Counted from the stretch's first letter, positions 1-9,588 are shown. The stretch is DNA of 64,000 nucleotides from Flavobacterium sp. 1 (GCF_002797935.1 NZ_PGER01000001.1:3844001-3908000); one strand, 5' to 3'. The notes: generated by a model from the letters alone, not told the origin. Made by a program: numbers and translations.

Positions 1-27
1 ACTTCATAATCTGATTTTTGCAATATC

Positions 28-55
28 TATACCTAGAGCAAAAGCTCCAGGTATA
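28..55 (+). terminator. Intrinsic terminator of a gene left of the window
   Basis: A 12-bp stem (TATACCTAGAGC / GCTCCAGGTATA, one mismatch) with an AAAA loop is followed by an A/T-rich, T-run-containing stretch. It most likely ends a plus-strand gene whose coding part lies before base 1. Confidence 0.5.
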
Positions 56-206
56 AATAAATTACCAAAATTTTTGTTTTTTGTTTAATGATTTTTTACA
101 ACTCAATAAACAACACTAAATGCAAATTTATTAAACCAATAACAACAAACCACTGTATTATTGAATCTACAGGTACAAAGTAACGACTATACTAAACACT
201 TTTGGG

Positions 207-240
207 GGGTCAAATCGGTAAAAAATATAGGTCAAAATCG
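207..240. repeat. Direct repeat GGTCAAATCG, about 23 bp apart
   Basis: Two near-identical 10-11 base words, GGTCAAATCG and GGTCAAAATCG, lie about two helical turns apart upstream of the first operon. A related AATCGGTCAAAA word occurs at about 17602-17613 upstream of susC. The spacing suits a dimeric regulator such as an AraC-type or HTCS DNA-binding domain, but the regulator is not identified here. Confidence 0.35.
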
Positions 241-334
241 TAATTTTCTATAATAACAAATAATACATCATACATTTTAATTGAATTAAAAAACTAGAAA
301 GGAAAGAATAAAAGCAGATTTAATTCCAAAAATC

Positions 335-362
335 AAAACCATCTAGAAATCTAGATGGTTTT
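335..362. terminator. Hairpin with AAAACC/GGTTTT arms
   Basis: Perfect 13-bp arms (AAAACCATCTAGA / TCTAGATGGTTTT) around a 2-base loop, followed by ATTATTTC. It is probably a terminator that insulates the first operon from upstream transcription. Confidence 0.5.
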
Positions 363-490
363 ATTATTTCATCAGCATCAGATCTTTAAAATAAAATGGA
401 AATCAAGTAAACCTATAGACACATAAAAACTTTTTTTATAAGAAAAATTGCTAGACTCCTAATTTATTGGCAATTTTTTTATCAAGTTCA

Positions 491-542
491 TTTGATTGTC
501 TGCTTTTTTAAATTACTTTTACAAATGTAAAAAACACACTTA
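491..542 (+). promoter_or_regulatory. Promoter and candidate AraR operator 1 (hydrolase operon)
   Basis: A TTTG (491-494) and a -7-like TACTTTTA (514-521) are followed without a gap by CAAATGT-N7-ACACTTA (522-542). The same 21-bp element occurs before six other transcription units in the window. The transcript would start inside the operator, about 85 bases before the chosen start at 614. Confidence 0.6.
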
Positions 543-613
543 TAATAAATTCATATTTATGCAAAAAATAAAAGTTCATTATGACGGCAAAAGATTCCTT
601 AAAAAAACAACTT

Positions 614-1672
614 ATGAAAAAATTGAAATCTCTACTTGTTTTTAGCGGTCTTTTTTTTGTCGCAACAACGGTCTTAGCACAGAAAACAAAAGTGCCTAAA
701 GAAAAAAACATGGGAGCTTATCTGATGGTTTATTTTAAAGACGACACTCATGGTTTGTACATGGCTTTGAGCAAAGACGGCTATAGTTTTACCGATGTAA
801 ATAATGCCAAACCTATTATAGCCGGCGATACGATAGCCGAGCAAAAAGGAATACGTGATCCGTACATTTACCGAGCACCCAACGGAATCTTTTATTTAGC
901 ATTGACCGATTTGCATATTTATGCCCAAAAAGCTGGTTTTCGAGAGACGGAATGGGAACGTGACGGCAAGCAGTACGGCTGGGGCAACAACCGCGGATTG
1001 GTTTTAATGAAATCGCCCGATTTGATTCATTGGTCACATACTGTACTTCGCGTAGACCAGGCTTTTCCTGAATTGAAAGATATAGGCTGTGCTTGGGCAC
1101 CTGAACTCATTTATGACGATAAAAAGCAAAAAACCATGATTTATTTTACCATGCGTTTTGGCAACCAAAAAAACAAAGTCTATTATTCCTATATGAATAA
1201 GGATTTTACAAAATTGGAAACTCCGCCAAAACTTTTATTCGAGTATCCAAAAGACATTACCTATATAGATGCCGACATCACCAAAGTAGGCAACAAATAC
1301 CATATGTTCTATGTGCCTCATGACGGAACACCAGGCATTAAGCAGATGGTTTCCAACTCTGTTAATACTGGCTATCAATATGACGATAAATGGTACGATC
1401 CTGAACCCGCCAGCTGTGAGGCTCCAACTGTTTACAAACGCATTGGCGAAAACAAATGGGTGCTGATTTATGACATTTACGGCATTAATCCACACAATTT
1501 TGGTTTTAGCGAGACCTCCGATTTTGTAAACTTTACAAATCTGGGACACTTTAATGAAGGCGTTATGAAAACGACCAATTTTTCGGTGTCAAAACATCCG
1601 GCCGTTATTCAAATCACAAAAAAAGAAGCACAAAAACTAGCTAAAAAATGGAACTGCGAAATAAAATTTTAA
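614..1672 (+). CDS. Secreted GH43-type arabinofuranosidase-like glycoside hydrolase
   Basis: A five-bladed propeller glycosidase of the GH43 type, expected to remove terminal arabinose or a similar sugar in the periplasm or at the surface. The start at 614 is chosen over 581 because it gives a typical signal peptide (MKKLKSLLVF ... LAQ, cut near residue 23). From that start the protein is 352 residues. GH43-like acidic residues are RDP (Asp82), DAD (Asp219/221) and CEAP (Glu269). The GLYMALSKDG stretch is typical of blade 1. It is the first gene of a tight operon with GH51, GH127, esterase, GH39 and GH43 genes, under operator 1. The family is clear, but the exact linkage cut is not. It is distant from the endo-arabinanase type at 22643. 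Confidence 0.8.
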   Translation: MKKLKSLLVFSGLFFVATTVLAQKTKVPKEKNMGAYLMVYFKDDTHGLYMALSKDGYSFTDVNNAKPIIAGDTIAEQKGIRDPYIYRAPNGIFYLALTDLHIYAQKAGFRETEWERDGKQYGWGNNRGLVLMKSPDLIHWSHTVLRVDQAFPELKDIGCAWAPELIYDDKKQKTMIYFTMRFGNQKNKVYYSYMNKDFTKLETPPKLLFEYPKDITYIDADITKVGNKYHMFYVPHDGTPGIKQMVSNSVNTGYQYDDKWYDPEPASCEAPTVYKRIGENKWVLIYDIYGINPHNFGFSETSDFVNFTNLGHFNEGVMKTTNFSVSKHPAVIQITKKEAQKLAKKWNCEIKF

Positions 1673-1688
1673 GACATCAAATAGCATC

Positions 1689-1924
1689 ATGATAAACATT
1701 TCCAACTTTCAAAAACAAAAAAATATTTTCTAGGATTACTATTTATTTGCTTTTCGGCATTCGCCAATAACCCCAAGGAAGCCTATATATTCTCCTACTC
1801 ATCAGGAAAAAGCTTCGACGGCCTCCATTTTGCTTGGAGTATTGACCAAATCAACTGGCATCCCATAGGTTCAGAATACAGTTATATACATTCCGATTAT
1901 GGAACATGGGGATCCGAAAAAAGA
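1689..1924 (+). pseudogene. Frameshifted 5' end of the GH51 fusion gene
   Basis: ATG at 1689 opens MINISNFQKQK and then hits TAG at 1731. The frame of the downstream ORF stays open from 1685 and reads KYFLGLLFICFSAFANN, a perfect signal-peptide core, followed by GH43-like sequence that runs without a break into the ORF starting at 1925. The two frames join by a -1 shift (or one missing/extra base) at the run of seven A at 1717-1723. No ATG, GTG or TTG occurs in the downstream frame before 1925. The cause is either a sequencing or assembly error, a real inactivating indel, or slippage on the A run. Confidence 0.6.
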
Positions 1925-4300
1925 ATGGTTTCGCCAATACTGTTTTCTGACGCTAACGGTCAGTGGCATTGTCTTTGGAGCCTTAATGAAAAGGACGGAA
2001 CTTTTGCACATGCAGCATCCGATGACCTACTTTATTGGGGTCGCCAATCCTATCCTCCAGTCATGACTAATAAAAACTGTCTGTTGCCTGATGTGTCTTA
2101 TAGCAAGGAAAAAGAAGAATACACCATCACATGGTTAAGCAAAGACCAGACAGAAACAAAAGCTTGGTGTACAACAACCAAAGATTTCAAAAAATATTCG
2201 GAAACCAAAAATATTCCTGTATCCGAACATAAAAACTCACGAAGCACCTTCCTTATTTCCGGAAAATCAGAAACGGGGTCTGTCAACAAAGTAGCTTGGA
2301 GCATTGTAGAAGGACTTATCAAAACCCAACAATTGTCAGTCTATAAAAATCAGCTTTGGTCAGAAACTACCAAAACTGATGCTGAACGTTTTGCAGGATT
2401 GAAACCTATAGAAGCCAAGTTTACTGCGGATGTATCAAAAAACAAAAAGATCAGCAACACCTTATTGGGAATCTTTTTTGAAGACATCAATTATGCAGCA
2501 GACGGTGGTCTGTATGCCGAACTGGTTCAAAATAGAGATTTTGAATACACTATAGCCAATACTAAAGGCAGGGACAAAACATGGAACAGCACCAAAGCCT
2601 GGAGCTTAAAAGGAGAAACATCAAAATATGTTATCGATTCTGTAAATCCAATTCATCCCAACAATAAGCATTATGCAAAACTTTCGATTACGCAAACTGG
2701 CACTACTTTAATCAACGAAGGTTTTGATGGCATTGCAGTTAAAGCCGGCGAAAAATATGATTTTTCAGTATTTGCCCGCGCCTCTGATGGCAAATCAGGC
2801 AAGCTTCTTGTACGTCTGATTGGCAAGAATGACGAAATTTATGGCGAAGCCTCAACAGTTGCAATTGGCAAGGATTGGAAAAAATACAGCGGAACCATTA
2901 CAGCTAAAACGACTATAGCAGATGCAAGTCTGGAAATCGTTCCACAAATGACGGGAACGTTGGATTTGGACCTGATTTCGCTTTTCCCACAGCAAACATT
3001 TAAAGGCCATAAAAACGGATTGCGTGCCGACTTGGCCCAAACTCTTGCCGATCTAAAACCAAAGTTTATCCGTTTCCCAGGAGGCTGTGTTACTCACGGC
3101 GACGGATTAGAAAATATTTATAAGTGGAAAAACACAATTGGCCCGCTCGAAACACGAAAACCCATGCGTAATCTTTGGAATTACCATCAAACTGTTGGTT
3201 TAGGCTATTTTGAATACTTCCAATTTTGTGAAGATATTGGTGCTGCGCCGTTACCTGTAATTGCAGCCGGTGTTCCTTGTCAAAATTCCTCAACTGGAGG
3301 TGCTGGACAACAATGCGGCATCCCAATGTCTGAAATGAGCGACTATGTCCAAGATATTCTGGATTTGGTCGAATATGCCAATGGCGACGTGACTACCAAA
3401 TGGGGTAAAAAACGTGCTGAAGCTGGACATCCAAAGCCCTTTAACCTAAAATATATCGGCATTGGCAATGAAGACCTTATTACCGATATTTTTGAAGAAC
3501 GTTTCACTATGATCTTCAAAGCGATGAAAGAAAAACATCCTGAGATAACCGTAATTGGAACAGTAGGCCCAAATTTTGAAGGTACTGATTACCAAGAAGG
3601 CTGGGATATTGCTTCAAAATTGGGCGTACCCATGGTGGACGAACATTACTATCAGCCTCCAGGCTGGTTCATCTACAATCAGGATTATTATGACAGCTAT
3701 GACCGTACTAAACCCAAAGTCTATCTTGGAGAATATGCCTCTCACCTGCCAGGAAGACCCAATAATATAGAAACAGCCTTATCCGAAGCCTTGTATATGA
3801 CCTCGTTGGAACGCAACGGTGATGTGGTAAGCATGTCTTCTTATGCACCACTATTGGCAAAAGACAAACATACACAATGGAATCCCAACCTAATTTATTT
3901 CAGCAATACCGAAGTAAGACCAACAGTAGGCTATGAAGTACAGAAACTTTATGGACAAAACGCCGGTGAGCAATATATTCCATGCGAAATTAACCTTTCA
4001 AATAATCAGGAAAATGTAAAAAACCGTATTGCTATATCTGTCGTTCGTGACTCCAAAAGCAATGACCTGATTGTAAAACTGGTTAACCTTCTGCCGATTG
4101 CTGTCAGCACATCTATTGATTTGAAAAACAGCAGTTTGGAAAACACACAGACTGTAAAAACAGTATTAAAAGGTGAGCCAAGCGACAGAAATGCAAGACC
4201 GGTTGTCACTGCCTGTTCTGCTTCAGAATTAATGAATACTGAATTGCCAGCATACTCATTTACTATTTACCGCATTAAAACGGTTGGCACAAATAAATAA
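1925..4300 (+). CDS. GH43-like/GH51 fusion alpha-L-arabinofuranosidase (5' frameshift)
   Basis: An exo-acting retaining alpha-L-arabinofuranosidase of family GH51 acting on arabinan side chains. Residues 1-150 (plus about 75 residues encoded upstream in the same frame) look like part of a GH43-type propeller (RMVSPILFSD, SDDLLYW). Residues about 165-355 carry the SNTLLGIFFEDINYAADGG start of the GH51 region and a CBM-like beta-sandwich; the barrel follows. The acid/base is Glu516 in GIGNED and the nucleophile is Glu603 in LGEYA. Starting at 1925 removes the signal peptide seen upstream (1725-1775), so this start is probably an artefact of the frameshift at 1717-1723. It lies 12 bases before the GH127 gene. 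Confidence 0.75.
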   Translation: MVSPILFSDANGQWHCLWSLNEKDGTFAHAASDDLLYWGRQSYPPVMTNKNCLLPDVSYSKEKEEYTITWLSKDQTETKAWCTTTKDFKKYSETKNIPVSEHKNSRSTFLISGKSETGSVNKVAWSIVEGLIKTQQLSVYKNQLWSETTKTDAERFAGLKPIEAKFTADVSKNKKISNTLLGIFFEDINYAADGGLYAELVQNRDFEYTIANTKGRDKTWNSTKAWSLKGETSKYVIDSVNPIHPNNKHYAKLSITQTGTTLINEGFDGIAVKAGEKYDFSVFARASDGKSGKLLVRLIGKNDEIYGEASTVAIGKDWKKYSGTITAKTTIADASLEIVPQMTGTLDLDLISLFPQQTFKGHKNGLRADLAQTLADLKPKFIRFPGGCVTHGDGLENIYKWKNTIGPLETRKPMRNLWNYHQTVGLGYFEYFQFCEDIGAAPLPVIAAGVPCQNSSTGGAGQQCGIPMSEMSDYVQDILDLVEYANGDVTTKWGKKRAEAGHPKPFNLKYIGIGNEDLITDIFEERFTMIFKAMKEKHPEITVIGTVGPNFEGTDYQEGWDIASKLGVPMVDEHYYQPPGWFIYNQDYYDSYDRTKPKVYLGEYASHLPGRPNNIETALSEALYMTSLERNGDVVSMSSYAPLLAKDKHTQWNPNLIYFSNTEVRPTVGYEVQKLYGQNAGEQYIPCEINLSNNQENVKNRIAISVVRDSKSNDLIVKLVNLLPIAVSTSIDLKNSSLENTQTVKTVLKGEPSDRNARPVVTACSASELMNTELPAYSFTIYRIKTVGTNK

Positions 4301-4312
4301 AATTCAAAAAAC

Positions 4313-6685
4313 ATGATACAAGATAGTATTAAAAAAACGCTTTGGCTTGGACTGATACTGGTTTCAGCAGTTGCCGTTTACGGACAGTCAGCTAAACTTG
4401 AAAGTTTTCCATTGTCCTCTGTTCGTTTGCTCGACAGCCCTTTTAAAGCAGCTCAGCAAACCGATTTGAAATATATTTTATCCCTTGATGCTGATCGATT
4501 ATTGGCACCTTATTTCAAAGAAGCTGGATTGGAAACAAAGGCAATAAATTATCCTAATTGGGAAAATACCGGTCTTGATGGTCATATTGGCGGTCATTAT
4601 CTTTCGGCTCTTTCTGAGATGTATGCCGCAACGGGCAATCAGCAGATAAAAGAAAGATTGGACTATATGCTTAACAGTCTGGAAAAATGCCAGCAAAAAA
4701 ACGGAAACGGCTACATTGGCGGTGTTCCTGGAAGCAAAGCCTTATGGGAGGATATTGCCAAAGGAAAAATTGACGCCGGAAGTTTTTCATTGAATAACAA
4801 ATGGGTGCCTTGGTACAACATCCATAAAGTATATGCCGGACTGGTTGATGCTTACACTTTGACTGCAAGTGAAAAAGCCAAAAAAATGCTGATCCAGCTT
4901 TCGGACTGGTGTCTCAATCTTACCGCAAAGCTGTCTGATGACCAAATCCAGCAGATGCTGCGTAGCGAACACGGCGGTATGAATGAAGTTTTTGCTGATG
5001 TTGCAGTAATTACTGGTGATAAAAAATACTTGGTTTTGGCACAAAAATTCTCCCACAAAGCCATTCTAGATCCGCTTTTAAAAAATACCGATGCCCTTAA
5101 CGGAATTCACGCCAATACGCAAATTCCTAAAGTAATAGGTTTTATGCGTGTTTCCGAAGTTTCAGGCGATAAAGAATGGGCAAATGCAGCTAACTTTTTT
5201 TGGAATACTGTGGTAAATAACCGAACAATTTCAATCGGAGGAAACAGCGTCAGAGAGCACTTTAATCCAACAAACGATTTTTCCTCTATGCTGGAATCAA
5301 GAGAAGGGCCAGAAACCTGCAACAGTTACAACATGCTTAAATTGAGCAAGCATTTGTTCCTTGCTAATCCTTCTTCAAAATATATGGATTATTATGAGCG
5401 CACTACGTACAACCATATTCTGTCGTCCCAGCATCCTGATGGAGGATTCGTGTATTTTACGCCTATCCGACCGCGTCATTACAGAGTGTATTCAGAACCG
5501 CAGCAGTCTTTCTGGTGTTGTGTGGGTTCCGGTTTAGAAAATCACGGAAAATATGGAGAGCTTATTTATGCCCATGACAAACAAAATCTCTACGTAAATC
5601 TTTTTATTCCTTCAACCCTAAACTGGAAAGAAAAAGGAATCACAGTAACTCAAAACACCAAATTCCCATTTGAAGAACAATCTTCTATTACGCTAACGCT
5701 AAAAAAACCACAGCAATTTGCTGTTAAATTCCGTTATCCTTCATGGGTCGAGGATGGAAAAATGAAAATTACGGTCAACAACAAAGAAATTACTCTCGAA
5801 AAAGACCAGAACTCCTATGTTTCCATTGAACAAAAATGGAAAACTGGAGACGTAATTTCAGTTGTATTACCAATGCAGAACAAAACAGAACAGCTTCCAG
5901 ATAAATCGGCTTGGGTTTCTTTTCTGCACGGCCCAATTGTACTAGCAGCAATTACAGACACTACAGACCTTAAAGGTTTAATAGCTGATGACAGCCGCAT
6001 GGGACATATTGCCAGCGGACCAATTTACCCAATAGAAGATGCGCCTTTACTTGTTTCCAATAATACAGATTTAGCCACTTCATTAAAAACTGTAGTCAAC
6101 AAATCTTTTACTTTTTCTGCTTCAGATATTATTTATCAGGAAAAATACAAGAACCTACAGCTCGTTCCGTTCTACCAGATTCATGATGCCCGCTACGTCA
6201 TATATTGGCCATACACGACTCAGGAAAAATTGCCCGAAATACAAAAAGCAATGAAAGAGCGTGAGGAAGCTCAAATGAAATTAGAAGCGCTTACTGTCGA
6301 TTTAGTTACCGCGGGAGAACAACAGCCGGAATCTGACCATAATTTCAAAGGAGAAAAAACAGATACCGGAATTTTCAAAGAACGCCATTACCGCAACGGA
6401 CAAGGTTTCTTTATCTATGATTTAAAAAATCCGCTTTTGGAAGCCCGAAAAGTACGCATTACTTATTTTGGTTCTGACAAAGACAAAAATTTTGATGTTT
6501 TGGTTAATGATGTTTTGATTACATCAATAACTATGGATGGATCCGAAGGAAATCAGTTTATAGACAAGATAATCGAACTTCCAGCAGCAATTATTGAAGG
6601 AAAGCAAAAAATGCTGCAGATACAATTTAAGGCAAAGCCAAATTCGAGTATAACGGGAATTTATGAGGTTCGCTTACTGAAGTAA
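4313..6685 (+). CDS. GH127 beta-L-arabinofuranosidase
   Basis: A family GH127 (formerly DUF1680) enzyme, which releases beta-linked L-arabinofuranose, for example from hydroxyproline-linked arabinans and from some pectic side chains. It is 790 residues with a signal peptide ending near VYGQ (residue 25). The (alpha/alpha)6 barrel comes first (about 30-430), then beta-sandwich domains. The zinc site and nucleophile known for the Bifidobacterium enzyme HypBA1 are visible: GPETC (Glu334, Cys336) and WCC (Cys402, Cys403), with Cys402 the expected nucleophile. REH (Glu315) may hold the acid/base. It is the third gene of the hydrolase operon, 12 bases after the GH51 gene and 7 before the ATG upstream of the esterase. 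Confidence 0.87.
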   Translation: MIQDSIKKTLWLGLILVSAVAVYGQSAKLESFPLSSVRLLDSPFKAAQQTDLKYILSLDADRLLAPYFKEAGLETKAINYPNWENTGLDGHIGGHYLSALSEMYAATGNQQIKERLDYMLNSLEKCQQKNGNGYIGGVPGSKALWEDIAKGKIDAGSFSLNNKWVPWYNIHKVYAGLVDAYTLTASEKAKKMLIQLSDWCLNLTAKLSDDQIQQMLRSEHGGMNEVFADVAVITGDKKYLVLAQKFSHKAILDPLLKNTDALNGIHANTQIPKVIGFMRVSEVSGDKEWANAANFFWNTVVNNRTISIGGNSVREHFNPTNDFSSMLESREGPETCNSYNMLKLSKHLFLANPSSKYMDYYERTTYNHILSSQHPDGGFVYFTPIRPRHYRVYSEPQQSFWCCVGSGLENHGKYGELIYAHDKQNLYVNLFIPSTLNWKEKGITVTQNTKFPFEEQSSITLTLKKPQQFAVKFRYPSWVEDGKMKITVNNKEITLEKDQNSYVSIEQKWKTGDVISVVLPMQNKTEQLPDKSAWVSFLHGPIVLAAITDTTDLKGLIADDSRMGHIASGPIYPIEDAPLLVSNNTDLATSLKTVVNKSFTFSASDIIYQEKYKNLQLVPFYQIHDARYVIYWPYTTQEKLPEIQKAMKEREEAQMKLEALTVDLVTAGEQQPESDHNFKGEKTDTGIFKERHYRNGQGFFIYDLKNPLLEARKVRITYFGSDKDKNFDVLVNDVLITSITMDGSEGNQFIDKIIELPAAIIEGKQKMLQIQFKAKPNSSITGIYEVRLLK

Positions 6686-6716
6686 AAAAGAAATGATAAA
6701 ATCAAATAAGATAAAA

Positions 6717-7766
6717 ATGAAAAAGCTTTCACCACTATTATTTTTATTAGCGTTTATCTGCATGCTGCCTTGTATAGCAAAAGCTCAAGACAGTAAGATA
6801 GTAAAAAAAGGCACTGTTATCCATACGCAGCTTTATGGACACTCGCTGGAAGGTAATTTGAGTAATGATACAGCTGACAGATCAATTTGCGTTTATCTGC
6901 CGCCCAGTTATAAGCAATCATCAAAAAAACGTTATCCCGTTGTTTATTTTTTACATGGTTTTACGGACAATGATACCAAATGGTATGGACTCGAAAAGCA
7001 CTGGATAGATCTTCCTGCAATTTTAGATTCTTTAAATTCGAACGGACATCAAGAGATGATATTTGTTACGGCAGATGCTAAGACGCGTTTTGGCGGCAGT
7101 ATGTATTCAAATTCAGCCACTACTGGGAACTGGGAAGATTACATCTCTACTGAATTGGTAAATTATGTTGACTCCCATTACCGCACCTTTGCCAAACCAT
7201 CTGCAAGGGGTATCGCAGGTCATTCCATGGGAGGATACGGTGCGTTACGCATTGCACTAAAACATCCTGAGGTTTTCTCATCTTTATATTTGCTAAGTCC
7301 GGCAAGTCTGGCGCCATTTAAAACCGTTGCAGGCCCTGCTGATCTCGCTAAAATGGAAACCGTGAAAACAGTTTCTGATTTCGAGAAAGCTGATTTTGCG
7401 CTTAAATACGCTTTTGCGTCAGCTGCAGCCTGGTCGCCAAATCCCAATAACCCGCCATTTTTTATCGATTTGCCTGTAAAATCAGGCAAGCCTGTTCCAG
7501 AAATCATGGCTAAATGGAGTGCTAACGCACCCTTAGTTTACATTGATCAATACATCTCAGCACTTGCCAAAATGCAGGCAATAGGTTTTGATGCAGGTGA
7601 TAAAGATGCAGCAATAGCATTAACAGTTAAAAGTTTAGATTCAACATTAACTAGCTATAACATTCAGCATAGTTCGGCAATTTACGAGGGAACACACATA
7701 GATCATATTGGGCAAAGAATTAAAGATGTTATGGTTCCTTTTTTTGAAAAAAATTTAAAATATTAA
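6717..7766 (+). CDS. Secreted alpha/beta-hydrolase esterase (esterase D / feruloyl esterase type)
   Basis: A serine esterase of the PF00756 type. It is expected to remove acyl groups, such as ferulate or acetate, from substituted arabinan so that glycosidases can proceed. The start at 6717 (MKKLSPLLFLLAF, cut near AKAQ) gives a clean signal peptide; an in-frame ATG at 6693 adds 8 residues. The nucleophile is Ser170 in GHSMGG, and a late His lies in EGTHIDH. The YFLHGF and YLPPSYK stretches are typical of the family. No carbohydrate-binding module is seen. Its place in an operon between GH127 and GH39 supports a polysaccharide de-esterification role, but the acyl group is not known. Confidence 0.78.
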   Translation: MKKLSPLLFLLAFICMLPCIAKAQDSKIVKKGTVIHTQLYGHSLEGNLSNDTADRSICVYLPPSYKQSSKKRYPVVYFLHGFTDNDTKWYGLEKHWIDLPAILDSLNSNGHQEMIFVTADAKTRFGGSMYSNSATTGNWEDYISTELVNYVDSHYRTFAKPSARGIAGHSMGGYGALRIALKHPEVFSSLYLLSPASLAPFKTVAGPADLAKMETVKTVSDFEKADFALKYAFASAAAWSPNPNNPPFFIDLPVKSGKPVPEIMAKWSANAPLVYIDQYISALAKMQAIGFDAGDKDAAIALTVKSLDSTLTSYNIQHSSAIYEGTHIDHIGQRIKDVMVPFFEKNLKY

Positions 7767-7863
7767 TTATACCAATTAGAAATATAGCTTCCATCGGTTG
7801 AAAAGCTAATTATGTGGATTTATCTCTTTTCAGTTCTATTAATGTAATTTAAATTGATTTCAA
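7767..7863. other. Intercistronic spacer with a weak hairpin
   Basis: It contains TAGCTT near 7790 and AAGCTA near 7802 as short inverted arms. It shows no operator copy, so the downstream GH39 gene is probably co-transcribed. Confidence 0.3.
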
Positions 7864-9588
7864 ATGATTAACAAACAAAACAAGAGGATTGTAAAAAGTA
7901 AAGTCTTGGCCCTAGCCTTTGTAGCCGTATTTCTATTTATCAGGTCAGACCGAGCTTTTTCGCAAACAACAGAAAAACCAGCCGAAGTAAAAATAATGCT
8001 GGATAAACCAGTCGGTGATATGTATCCAATGTGGGCATGGTTTGGCTACGATGAACCGAATTACACCTACATGAAAGACGGCAAGAAGCTCCTGACCGAA
8101 TTGGCGGCACTTTCGCCTACGCCAGTTTATGTACGGGCACACAGTCTGCTCGTAAGCGGAGATGGTGTTGCAGCGCTTAAATGGGGCAGCACGAATGCTT
8201 ACACAGAAGATGCCAAGGGTAACCCTATCTATAACTGGAAGATCGTCGACAGTATTTTTGACACTTATATCAAGCGTGGTATGAAACCGCTTGCCCAAAT
8301 CGGATTTATGCCTCAAGCATTGAGCACGCATCCGGAGCCTTATAAACATTCGTGGAAACCTGGCGATCCATACAGCGACATTCTTACGGGTTGGGCCTAT
8401 CCGCCAAAAGACTACAATAAATGGGCTGAATTAGTTTACCAATGGGTAAAGCATAGTGTCGAACGCTATGGCAAAAAGGAAGTAGAAAGCTGGTATTGGG
8501 AAGTCTGGAACGAACCCAACGGTTACTGGAAAGGCACTATGGAAGAATTCTTTAAACTATATGATTATTCAGCCGATGCGGTAAAAAGAGCACTTCCAAC
8601 CGCGAAGATTGGCGGTCTTAACATCGCTGGTACAAGGAGTGATAATGCTCAAAAGTGGACCAACGCTTTTTTACAACATTGCATCAGCGGCACTAATTAT
8701 GCAACAGGCAAAAAAGGTTCACCATTGGATGCTTTTCTTTTTCATGCAAAAGGAAATCCAAAATTAGTCGATGGCGTGGTACGAATGGATATGTCTCCAC
8801 AATTAAAAGACATTTCTACTGGATTCAAAATTGCATCATCTTATCCCGAAACCAAGAATTTGTCGATAATCATTGGCGAAAGCGACCCAGAAGGATGTGC
8901 CGCATGTGGAATGGCTACCAATCCGCAAAATGCCTACCGAAATGGAACTATGTACAGCAGTTATACAGCCGCTTCATTTGCCAGAAAATATTTGTTGGCC
9001 GATAAATATAGTGTCAATTTTCTAGGTGCTGTTTCTTGGTCTTTTGAATTCGAAAACCAGCCTTGGTTCTATGGCTTTCGCGATTTGGCTACCAACGGGG
9101 TAGATAAACCGGTTCTTAATGTTTTTCGCATGTTTGGTAAAATGAGCGGTAAACGCGTAGCTGTAGAAAGCAGCCGAATGACCCCATTAGATGCTATTGT
9201 TGAGAACAGCGTACGTGGCGAGCAGTCTGAAATTGGTGCACTTGCCAGCATTGATAAAAAAACTGCAGGCATAATGTTGTGGAATTATCATGACCTTGAC
9301 CAGCTGGGAACTCCGGAATCAGTTAGAGTAAATATAAGCGGCATTAGCGCCAAGAAAGTAACGCTTACCCATTACACCATCGACAGCCAGCACAGTAATT
9401 CATACGAAGTTTGGAAAAAAATGGGCTCACCGCAAAACCCTACAGCCGAGCAAATAGCAACACTCGAAAAAGCTGGCCAGTTGGAAACCGTTGGAAATCC
9501 ACAAAAACTAGACGTGAAAGCAAGTAGTCTGGTTATTAACATCGTTTTACCGAGACAAGCGGTATCGTTGCTGAAACTAGATTGGTAA
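7864..9588 (+). CDS. GH39-like secreted glycoside hydrolase
   Basis: A clan GH-A TIM-barrel enzyme most like family GH39. The signal peptide is near residues 12-34 (LALAFVAVFLFI ... FSQ). The acid/base is Glu217 in WEVWNEPNG and the likely nucleophile is Glu339 in IIGESDPEG. The C-terminal part (about 430-574) is a beta-domain as in GH39 beta-xylosidases. GH39 members include beta-xylosidases and arabinosidases. Here the arabinan setting suggests an arabinose- or xylose-releasing exo-enzyme, but the specificity is inferred from context only. It is 574 residues and lies 97 bases after the esterase gene. Confidence 0.75.
   Translation: MINKQNKRIVKSKVLALAFVAVFLFIRSDRAFSQTTEKPAEVKIMLDKPVGDMYPMWAWFGYDEPNYTYMKDGKKLLTELAALSPTPVYVRAHSLLVSGDGVAALKWGSTNAYTEDAKGNPIYNWKIVDSIFDTYIKRGMKPLAQIGFMPQALSTHPEPYKHSWKPGDPYSDILTGWAYPPKDYNKWAELVYQWVKHSVERYGKKEVESWYWEVWNEPNGYWKGTMEEFFKLYDYSADAVKRALPTAKIGGLNIAGTRSDNAQKWTNAFLQHCISGTNYATGKKGSPLDAFLFHAKGNPKLVDGVVRMDMSPQLKDISTGFKIASSYPETKNLSIIIGESDPEGCAACGMATNPQNAYRNGTMYSSYTAASFARKYLLADKYSVNFLGAVSWSFEFENQPWFYGFRDLATNGVDKPVLNVFRMFGKMSGKRVAVESSRMTPLDAIVENSVRGEQSEIGALASIDKKTAGIMLWNYHDLDQLGTPESVRVNISGISAKKVTLTHYTIDSQHSNSYEVWKKMGSPQNPTAEQIATLEKAGQLETVGNPQKLDVKASSLVINIVLPRQAVSLLKLDW

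Larger units (their letters stand above)
56..580. other. Intergenic region upstream of the first operon
   Basis: No gene is supported here. It holds a direct repeat (GGTCAAATCG at 207-216 and GGTCAAAATCG at 230-240), a hairpin at 335-362, and the promoter/operator of the hydrolase operon at 491-542. Confidence 0.6.

Noticed and set aside
7945..8349. Long open frame on the minus strand (134 codons)
   Set aside because: It lies wholly inside the well-supported GH39 gene and shows no domain; a shadow frame.
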